From the NCBI GenBank assembly GCA_945870175.1, contig CAMBRJ010000030.1:1-13403 (forward strand): 13,403 nt of DNA. Direction: 5' to 3'. Below the pieces are notes generated by a model. It saw only the letters and a list, made by a program, of their open reading frames with translations. It was not told the origin of the DNA and did no database searches. The translations under genes and the position numbers were made by a program. Positions 7,992-13,403 of the stretch are shown piece after piece. Position 1 is the stretch's first letter; the number at the start of each line of letters is the position of its first letter. This DNA is from Gemmatimonas phototrophica (GTDB lineage: Bacteria > Gemmatimonadota > Gemmatimonadetes > Gemmatimonadales > Gemmatimonadaceae).

Positions 7992-8204
7992 AAGGATGTA
8001 CTGGGTCAGGACGCGCCAGCAGCACGTGGGAACAGCAGGATTCGAGAACGATGTTGAATAGTGCGGCGAGGATGACACACCAAACCGATGGTTCTTTACA
8101 ACAGTAGCCGTGGCGCAACGGAAGTGTGGCTGCCGTCTGCTCGAAATACGACGCGGCGACGAATTCGTCAATTCTTTCCGTTGTGCTCACACGACAGTGT
8201 CCGT

Positions 8205-8212
8205 GTCATGAC
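8205..8212. repeat. Perfect 8-bp palindrome, possible operator half-region
   Basis: GTCATGAC reads the same on both strands. Immediately upstream, ACACGAC (8189-8195) nearly matches the complement of GTCCGTGT (8199-8206) with one bulged base, so 8189-8212 is rich in dyad symmetry. It sits between the two divergent genes and could be a regulator-binding site. Palindromes this short can also occur by chance. Confidence 0.3.
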
Positions 8213-8290
8213 TGCAACAGTAGTGAAAAAGTCACGGTGGTGTAGCGACTGAGCAGCGTGGTGCGTGCGCTTACGCAGCACTGTGTTGCG

Positions 8291-8303
8291 GATCAATTTG
8301 ATC
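8291..8303. repeat. 13-bp palindrome upstream of the BY-kinase, candidate operator
   Basis: GATCAA-T-TTGATC has perfect 6-bp arms around one central base and lies in an AT-rich patch of otherwise GC-rich DNA, about 90 bp before the ATG at 8396. Its place fits an operator or an upstream activator site for the plus-strand block. If translation really starts at 8258 it would lie inside the coding region. Confidence 0.4.
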
Positions 8304-8395
8304 AACCGTCATACCACCGGCACTACGTCAGACTTCAGCCCGCTCAATCAATGGCCGGTTCGCAGATTCAACCTCATCAGTCGCGTGACACCGCG

Positions 8396-10810
8396 ATGGA
8401 TTCGTTTCAAGACAGCGCCCCTCCCGCAGACTGGGGAGGCGGGCAGCAGGCGGCTGCGCCGGAGCGAGCTGGACCGTCGCTCAGGCGATATCTCTCCGCA
8501 CTGTATCGGTTCAAATGGCTGATCGTTGCCTTTGGCCTGCTCGGTGGCGCCGGCGGCTACGTGGCAACCAGGTATATCGATCCTGAGTTCGAGGTGCGGG
8601 CCACCATTCTCCTTGAGCAAGGCACCGGCACACAGGGCTCGAGCCGCGGGCCCATTCAGGCCGAGGAGTTGCTGCAGGCATCGGGTTGGAAGGATTTGTT
8701 GCGCTCCTTTGCGATCGCCGATCCCGTCGTGACCGAAATGGGTCTTTTTGTCTCCCCGCAAAATGCCGCCGATAGCTCGCTGTTTCGGCAATTCCGCGTG
8801 GATCAGACGCGATTGCGCCCGGGAGACTACGTCCTCGCTGCTACTGGGAACAGCTACACTTTGACCTTCCTCGCCAAGGCGCAGGGAGCGATTGGCGGTA
8901 TCGTGGAGAAGGGGACCGTCGGTGACTCGATCGGCCGCATCGTCGGATTTCAGTGGCAGCCAACCTCCGCGAGCCTCGCGAATCGGTCGGAGCTGGCGTT
9001 CCGGGTGCAGACGCCCCGGGAAGCGTCCATCGGCCTCATCAGCCGAATGGAAATGAAGCTCGACAACGGCAGCGCGTTTCTGTTTCTCACGCTCACCGGA
9101 ACGGACGCCAAGCGCACGGCGGCCACTCTGAATGCGTGGGTCGAGCAGTTCGTTGTGGTCGCGACGACGCTCAAGAAAAAGAACGTGATGTCGGTCGCCA
9201 CCATTCTCGATGGACAACGCGAGTACGCGACCACCGGGCTTGCCCAAGCCGAGTCGGAGCTGGAGAGCTTCCGTGTGCGCACGGTCACCGAGCCGAATGA
9301 ACGGCAAACGATCGCGCCGGGCATCGAGATGACGAATTCTCCGGTCTTCGACGCGTATTTCCGCGATCGCGTACTTGCCGACAACTACCTGCGCGATCGG
9401 TTGGCGCTGGAGCGCATCCTCGATACCGGTCGTCGCACCGGTAGCATCACGCGTGAGGCCGTGCTGTCCATTCCGATCGTGAATGGCGATCCGGCGGCCG
9501 AGAATCTCCGACGGGCGCTCACGGAGCAAGCCGATCGCGAACAGTTGTTGCGACGCCTGCGGGAGAGCTACACCGACGAATTCCAGAAGGTCAAGGACGA
9601 ACAGGCGGCGCTGGCCGCGCTGAGATCGACCACGCTTCCCAATGCGATGGGGGCGTATCTCGCCGAGTTGCGCCTGCGGGAACAGTCGCTCAACGCGACG
9701 GTCGCCCAGAGCAGCAAGGACCTGCGCAGCATCCCGAGCCGCACGATCGAGGAACAGCGGCTCAAGCGTCAGGTGGAAGTCAGCGCCGAGATGTACCGGA
9801 ACCTGAATCTCAAAGCAGCCGAGGCCAAGCTCGCCGAGGCGGCCACGGTCCCCGATGTCTCGATCCTCGATCCTGCCGTCGCGCCCCTTCGCCCCACGCA
9901 GAATACGGCGCCGGTCATCATTTTCGGGGCGTTGGCGGCTGCACTCGGACTCGGCGTGGTGCTGGCCATCCTGCTCGACCAGATCGACAAGCGCTTCCGA
10001 CATCCTGAGCAGGCCACTAACGATCTCGGCCTGTTCGTGCTGGGCGTCGTGCCTGTGGTCGGAGCCAAGAGGGGACGGAAATCGGTTGAGGACGCGTCGC
10101 AGGTGGTCGAGGCGTTCAGAACCATCCGGATGAACGTCCGCTATGCCGCCGACCCGTCACGCCCGCTCGCCATCACGATTACCAGTCCCGGACCGAACGA
10201 CGGCAAATCGCTGATCTCCAGCAATCTGGCGCTGTCATTTGCCGAGTCCGGTGCGCGCACTCTGCTGATCGATGGCGACATCCGTCGAGGTGAGTTGGGC
10301 AAAACGTTTGGCACGCCGACGCGCCCCGGCCTCGTCGAGTATCTGGAAGGCACCGCCCTGATCGCTGAAGTGCTGCATCCAGTGGCGGCGCACGCCAACC
10401 TCACGCTGCTGCCGGGTGGTGCCAGAAAGCGGCGAGGGCCCGAACTGCTGGCCACCCCGAGGCTGGTGCAGCTGATCAACCAGATGTCGGCCGAATACGA
10501 CGTTGTGATCGTGGACTCGCCGCCGCTGGGCGCCGGTTTCGATGCCTTCGCACTGGCGACGGCGACGGGCAATCTGGCGTTGGTGCTGCGCGCGGGAGTG
10601 ACTGATCGCAAGATGGCCGAGGCCAAGCTGGCGGTCGTGGATACGCTTCCGGTGCGGGTGATGGGAGCCGTGCTCAACGGTATCAAGCTCACCGGCGCGT
10701 ACGAATACTATTCTTACTATCAGGAGTACGCGGCACACGACGAAGATCCGCCGGCGCGTTTGACCGGCGGCTCCGAGTCTGTTCGCACTCTTCCCGAGAC
10801 AGGCCGATGA
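8396..10810 (+). CDS. Wzz-BY-kinase fusion (polysaccharide co-polymerase and tyrosine autokinase)
   Basis: A roughly 804-residue inner-membrane protein of the Wzc/ExoP type that controls polysaccharide chain length and export by cycles of tyrosine autophosphorylation. A Wzz-like N-terminus has its first helix at about 41-60. A long periplasmic coiled-coil region follows, then the proline-rich PDVSILDPAVAPLRPTQ segment and a second helix at about 507-529. The cytoplasmic kinase has Walker A SPGPNDGKS at 597-605 (Lys604), Walker A' LLIDGD ending at Asp628, and Walker B VVIVDSPP with Asp707. A tail with six tyrosines between 769 and 778 is the expected autophosphorylation cluster. The start is uncertain: ATG 8396, ATG 8351 and GTG 8258 are all in frame and none has a strong ribosome-binding site. 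I prefer 8396 because it leaves a normal-length N-terminus. The stop overlaps the next gene as ATGA. Confidence 0.94.
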   Translation: MDSFQDSAPPADWGGGQQAAAPERAGPSLRRYLSALYRFKWLIVAFGLLGGAGGYVATRYIDPEFEVRATILLEQGTGTQGSSRGPIQAEELLQASGWKDLLRSFAIADPVVTEMGLFVSPQNAADSSLFRQFRVDQTRLRPGDYVLAATGNSYTLTFLAKAQGAIGGIVEKGTVGDSIGRIVGFQWQPTSASLANRSELAFRVQTPREASIGLISRMEMKLDNGSAFLFLTLTGTDAKRTAATLNAWVEQFVVVATTLKKKNVMSVATILDGQREYATTGLAQAESELESFRVRTVTEPNERQTIAPGIEMTNSPVFDAYFRDRVLADNYLRDRLALERILDTGRRTGSITREAVLSIPIVNGDPAAENLRRALTEQADREQLLRRLRESYTDEFQKVKDEQAALAALRSTTLPNAMGAYLAELRLREQSLNATVAQSSKDLRSIPSRTIEEQRLKRQVEVSAEMYRNLNLKAAEAKLAEAATVPDVSILDPAVAPLRPTQNTAPVIIFGALAAALGLGVVLAILLDQIDKRFRHPEQATNDLGLFVLGVVPVVGAKRGRKSVEDASQVVEAFRTIRMNVRYAADPSRPLAITITSPGPNDGKSLISSNLALSFAESGARTLLIDGDIRRGELGKTFGTPTRPGLVEYLEGTALIAEVLHPVAAHANLTLLPGGARKRRGPELLATPRLVQLINQMSAEYDVVIVDSPPLGAGFDAFALATATGNLALVLRAGVTDRKMAEAKLAVVDTLPVRVMGAVLNGIKLTGAYEYYSYYQEYAAHDEDPPARLTGGSESVRTLPETGR

Positions 10811-11628
10811 CCTCGATTTCGCGAAAATCAGAGTGGCGCGGCTGGGCACTCGCGCTTGCGCTTGTGTTGGGGACCGGCCTGCGGTCGGCAGGGGCGCAGG
10901 TGGCCCCGGCGGCCGGCGCTCAGCGCGCGTCGCGCGCGGAGTTGGCGGCCCGTGTGGCCACCGTTGAGCAGGAATTGGCCAGCGGAAAGCTCAAGGGTGG
11001 TAACCAGAATCGCGCGAAGGCCGAGATCGCCTCCATTCAGCAGCGACTGCAGCAGGGTGACTTCAAGGTGGGTGATCGGTTCGTGCTCACCTTTCGCCAG
11101 GATTCAGTGCGGACCGATACGGCGTCGGTGCGTGACAGTCTGATGGTGTCGCTGCTCGCGCTGCCTGATGTGTCCCTCGCGGGCGCTTTGCGCTCGGAGC
11201 TCGACGACCGGCTCAAAGCGCACGTCGCAAGATTCGTCAAGAATGCGTCGGTGCGTTCCATTGTGCTGACGCGGATTTCGATTCGTGGGGCCGTGCAGGG
11301 GCCGGGCTTCTACTATGCCCAGCCCGACCGGCCGGTCAGTGATCTCGTGATGCTGGCTGGCGGCCCGTTGGTCACGGCAAATCTCGACCAGCTCGAGCTC
11401 CGGCGCGGCGCCGTGGTGCTGCTGAAACCGAAGGACTCGAAGCGCGCGGTGAAGGATGGGCGCACTCTCGAGCAGCTCGATATTCAGTCGGGCGACGAAG
11501 TGGTCATCTCGGCCAAGCGCGGTCGGCCCACGTTCTCATCCGTGATCCAGCTGCTCTTCGTCTTTTCGTCGCTGTTCTTTGCCTTCCTACAGTTCGTTCA
11601 GTGGTACTATAATCGCCAGGACGCCTGA
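10807..11628 (+). CDS. Wza-like polysaccharide export protein (SLBB domain, C-terminal hydrophobic helix)
   Basis: A 273-residue secreted protein predicted to form or support the envelope channel for the polymer. A signal peptide is visible (hydrophobic core about 12-22, likely cleavage after AGA at residue 30), with no lipobox cysteine. Residues 40-82 are charged and helix-forming, possibly a coiled coil. A divergent Poly_export-like segment begins at GDFKVGDRF (84-92), and an SLBB-type segment (about 155-235) includes ISIRGAVQGPGFYYAQPDRPVS read in parts as ISIRGAVQGPGF and YYAQPDRPVS. It ends with a strongly hydrophobic stretch at about 246-265 and a short charged tail. In Wza the C-terminal helix crosses the outer membrane, so this could be the equivalent. 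The start ATG overlaps the BY-kinase stop, which supports a functional pair. It is shorter and more divergent than classical Wza. Confidence 0.85.
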   Translation: MTSISRKSEWRGWALALALVLGTGLRSAGAQVAPAAGAQRASRAELAARVATVEQELASGKLKGGNQNRAKAEIASIQQRLQQGDFKVGDRFVLTFRQDSVRTDTASVRDSLMVSLLALPDVSLAGALRSELDDRLKAHVARFVKNASVRSIVLTRISIRGAVQGPGFYYAQPDRPVSDLVMLAGGPLVTANLDQLELRRGAVVLLKPKDSKRAVKDGRTLEQLDIQSGDEVVISAKRGRPTFSSVIQLLFVFSSLFFAFLQFVQWYYNRQDA

Positions 11629-11637
11629 GCGTTTCGC

Positions 11638-12417
11638 GTGCATTCCAGCCTCTATTTCTCCATCATTCCGATTGGCGGCGGGCCGCGACCGCCGGCCCGA
11701 AGCGTGCGTGCCGCTAGCCGCGAAGCAGTCGCCCAGTCGGTAACTGGCCCCGATGACGACTTCGAGCCGCGACCGCGGTCGGAGCCTGTGTCCAGGGCCT
11801 TCAACTGCGCGGCGGCGGTCCTGCTGTTGCTCGTGACGGCGCCGGTCATGCTGCTCGCGGCCGTGCTGATTCGTCTGTCTTCGCGTGGGCCGGTGTTCTA
11901 CACGCAAACGCGTGTTGGTATCGACCGCCGATGGAATCGCACGCGCGCCATGCGGGAACGTCAGCGTGAAGACCTGGGCGGAAGTCCGTTCACGATTTAC
12001 AAGTTTCGCTCCATGCGGGTCGATGCCGAGATGAATGGCAAGGCCGTATGGGCCACGCAGGACGACGATCGGGTCACCGGGATCGGCAAGGTCATTCGCA
12101 AGACTCGTATCGACGAGTTGCCGCAGCTGTTCAATGTGCTCCGCGGTGACATGAATGTGGTCGGACCGCGTCCCGAGCGCCCCAGCATTTTCGTGCGCCT
12201 GCGTGAGCAGATTCAGGAGTATCCGGTTCGTCAGCGCGTGAAGCCCGGGATCACCGGGCTGGCGCAGGTGTCGAATCCGTACGACACGTGTCTCGAAGAC
12301 GTAAAGCGGAAAGTGTATTTCGATGTGGAATACATGAAACGGCAGTCCTTGTGGTTCGATGTCTGCATCATGGCGCGCACTGTGCCGGTGATGCTGTTCC
12401 GAATTGGGGGATGGTAG
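11638..12417 (+). CDS. Membrane sugar-1-phosphate transferase (monotopic phosphoglycosyl transferase)
   Basis: A 259-residue enzyme of the bacterial sugar transferase family, which moves a sugar phosphate from a nucleotide sugar to undecaprenyl phosphate and so starts the repeat unit. One re-entrant hydrophobic segment (about 55-80) is followed by RGPVFYTQTRVG (83-94), FTIYKFRSMRVDAE (118-131), the catalytic Asp149-Glu150 in RIDELPQLFNVLRGDM and the VGPRPERP and VKPGITGLAQV motifs. It is a minimal form without the multi-helix N-terminal domain of WbaP or WcaJ. Odd points are a roughly 50-residue polar, proline/arginine-rich N-terminus and a basic insertion of about 22 residues at 95-116, between TRVG and SPFTIYKF. 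It begins at GTG 11638, ten bases after the export gene stop, with no clear ribosome-binding site. The sugar specificity cannot be read. Confidence 0.95.
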   Translation: MHSSLYFSIIPIGGGPRPPARSVRAASREAVAQSVTGPDDDFEPRPRSEPVSRAFNCAAAVLLLLVTAPVMLLAAVLIRLSSRGPVFYTQTRVGIDRRWNRTRAMRERQREDLGGSPFTIYKFRSMRVDAEMNGKAVWATQDDDRVTGIGKVIRKTRIDELPQLFNVLRGDMNVVGPRPERPSIFVRLREQIQEYPVRQRVKPGITGLAQVSNPYDTCLEDVKRKVYFDVEYMKRQSLWFDVCIMARTVPVMLFRIGGW

Positions 12418-12454
12418 TTTTCCGTACGTCACGTGCTGCGAGCTGGCGGCGCTG

Positions 12455-13403
12455 ATGCGCATCGAGCAACTTCACGCCAGTGCGTGGGATGATCGCGGGC
12501 GTGATCGCTGGCATCAGGTTGTTGCACGCATGCCGGCGTCCAGCCCGTTCCTCTCCACCGCGTGGACGAATGCCTGGATGGGCGTATTCGGGCGCGTGCT
12601 CAACCCGGTGCAGGTGAGTGTGCTAAATGCGAGCGGCGCGCCGATCGGATCGTGCCTGCTCACGTCACGTGTCCGTCGTGAAACGATGGTGCCGCACGTG
12701 CGCGTGCATCTCAACACCGATGGGGAAAATGCAGTGGACAGCGTCATTGTGGAGCACAACGCACTGTTGGCGACGCTGGGAGCGGAAGATGTCGTGGCTC
12801 GGGCCATCGCCGGACATGTAATTGGCATGAGAGTCGACGAATTTCGCGTGGCTGGTGCCGGCGAGGCCGAGGTGGACCGTCTCGTGCGCGCCTTCCCCGG
12901 GTGGACGGCGGACATCGAGTGGCATAGCGCGCCCTTTGTGAATCTTGACCAGCTTCGCGCGGCTGCTCGTTCGCATCTCGACGTGTTGAGTCGCAACACC
13001 CGCGAACAGCTTCGGCGAAGTCTCACACGCTACGAGCGCCGCGGCCCGATCGTCGTTGAGGCGGCGCGCACGGTGTACGAGGCGGAGGCGATGTTTGTCG
13101 AGCTGGTTGGGCTGCATGAATCACGATGGCAGGCGGTCGGCCACTCGGGGGCGTTCGCCAGTCCGTCGCGTCGTGAGTTCCATCGAGCCTTCATTCGGGA
13201 AGGGGTGCCCACCGGCAACGCGCAGCTCCTGCGGATCACGGCAGGCGGTGACACGATTGCCGTGCTGTACAATCTCGTGGCCAATGGCCGCGTAAATTTC
13301 TATCAGTCGGGACTCCGGCACGAAGACGACAAGCATTTGAAGCCCGGGATGGCGGCGCATCATCTGGCCAGTCAGCACTATCTCGAGCACGGATACGCGG
13401 AGT
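12455..13403 (+). CDS. GNAT-fold acyltransferase of the CelD/BcsL (Acetyltransf_6) type, C-terminus cut by window end
   Basis: I translated an open frame from ATG 12455; 316 codons are visible with no stop before the window end. The basic stretch SRNTREQLRRSLTRYERRG (179-197), the later FYQSGL (293-298) and KPGMAAHH (306-313), and a two-lobed layout fit the Acetyltransf_6 family, often found in exopolysaccharide and cellulose loci and related in fold to FemAB. The acyl donor and acceptor are unknown; acyl or aminoacyl modification of a sugar precursor is a fair inference. It follows the sugar transferase by 37 bp on the same strand, so it is probably the fourth gene of the same operon. No membrane segment or signal peptide is seen. 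The upstream ribosome-binding site is weak (GGCGG region). Confidence 0.85.
   Translation, partial: MRIEQLHASAWDDRGRDRWHQVVARMPASSPFLSTAWTNAWMGVFGRVLNPVQVSVLNASGAPIGSCLLTSRVRRETMVPHVRVHLNTDGENAVDSVIVEHNALLATLGAEDVVARAIAGHVIGMRVDEFRVAGAGEAEVDRLVRAFPGWTADIEWHSAPFVNLDQLRAAARSHLDVLSRNTREQLRRSLTRYERRGPIVVEAARTVYEAEAMFVELVGLHESRWQAVGHSGAFASPSRREFHRAFIREGVPTGNAQLLRITAGGDTIAVLYNLVANGRVNFYQSGLRHEDDKHLKPGMAAHHLASQHYLEHGYAE

Larger units (their letters stand above)
7992..8395. promoter_or_regulatory. Divergent intergenic control region
   Basis: About 400 bp with no convincing gene, lying between the response regulator (minus) and the BY-kinase (plus). It is visibly more AT-rich than its flanks, and promoters for both blocks should be here. 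I see several short inverted repeats: GTCATGAC at 8205-8212, GTGA...TCAC at 8223-8235, TGCGT...ACGCA at 8262-8277 and GATCAATTTGATC at 8291-8303. I looked for a sigma-54 element (GG-N10-GC type). The nearest matches on the plus strand, near 8111 and 8127, have wrong spacing or a mismatched second half, so none is called. No good sigma-70 pair stood out either. If the BY-kinase starts at 8258 or 8351 instead of 8396, the region is shorter. Confidence 0.7.

Noticed and set aside
8127..8140. Possible sigma-54 promoter TGGC...TGC on the plus strand
   Set aside because: The spacing between the GG and GC elements is one base short, which is rarely tolerated, and the flanking consensus is poor.
7992..8171. 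N-terminal extension of the response regulator to 8171
   Set aside because: The added 60 residues are low in structure, rich in Ser, Arg and Cys, and lie in the AT-rich control region. The receiver domain begins normally after ATG 7991.
8348..10003. Long minus-strand open frame (551 codons) across the BY-kinase
   Set aside because: It is antisense to the clearly conserved Wzz-like region, has a composition typical of complementary-frame shadows, and shows no domain motif.
11587..12462. Minus-strand open frame (291 codons) across the sugar transferase
   Set aside because: It is antisense to a gene with full family motifs and shows no motif of its own.

Overview
The window is a high-GC (roughly 60-65%) bacterial exopolysaccharide locus built as two divergent gene blocks around a regulatory gap of about 400 bp. 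The gene set is that of a diderm bacterium making a surface polysaccharide of the XrtA/PEP-CTERM-associated type. It has a FemAB-like protein and a polysaccharide deacetylase of the exosortase-linked families, a Wzz/BY-kinase fusion, a Wza-like exporter and a membrane phosphoglycosyl transferase. I lean towards Gemmatimonadota on overall gene style, but no rRNA or other firm marker is present, so this is only a guess.

Minus-strand block (7991 down to 1, seven genes). A sigma-54 activator-type response regulator (6504-7991) comes first. Next are a soluble histidine kinase (5717-6544), an MBOAT O-acyltransferase (4313-5710), an SGNH-like membrane-anchored esterase/transferase (3207-4313), citrate synthase gltA (1771-3150), a polysaccharide deacetylase (872-1774) and a FemAB-like GNAT-fold protein (1-875, cut by the window edge). 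Several junctions overlap by 1-4 bases (TGATG or ATGA) and the rest are short, so the block reads as one operon. The only gap inside it is 56 bp, before gltA.

Plus-strand block (about 8396 to the end, four genes). A Wzz-BY-kinase fusion (about 8396-10810) overlaps a Wza/SLBB-type export protein (10807-11628) through ATGA. A sugar-phosphate transferase follows (11638-12417), then a second GNAT-fold protein of the CelD/BcsL type (12455 onward, cut by the window end).

Working model, by inference. The sugar transferase starts the repeat unit on undecaprenyl phosphate. The BY-kinase and export protein control chain length and carry the polymer across the envelope. The MBOAT/SGNH pair would add acyl (probably acetyl) groups, while the deacetylase would remove N-acetyl or O-acetyl groups. 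The two GNAT-fold proteins may transfer acyl or aminoacyl groups. The two-component pair beside the divergent promoter region is the obvious candidate regulator. The oddest piece is gltA, a central-metabolism gene translationally linked to the deacetylase. No tRNA, rRNA, CRISPR, insertion sequence or prophage was seen.
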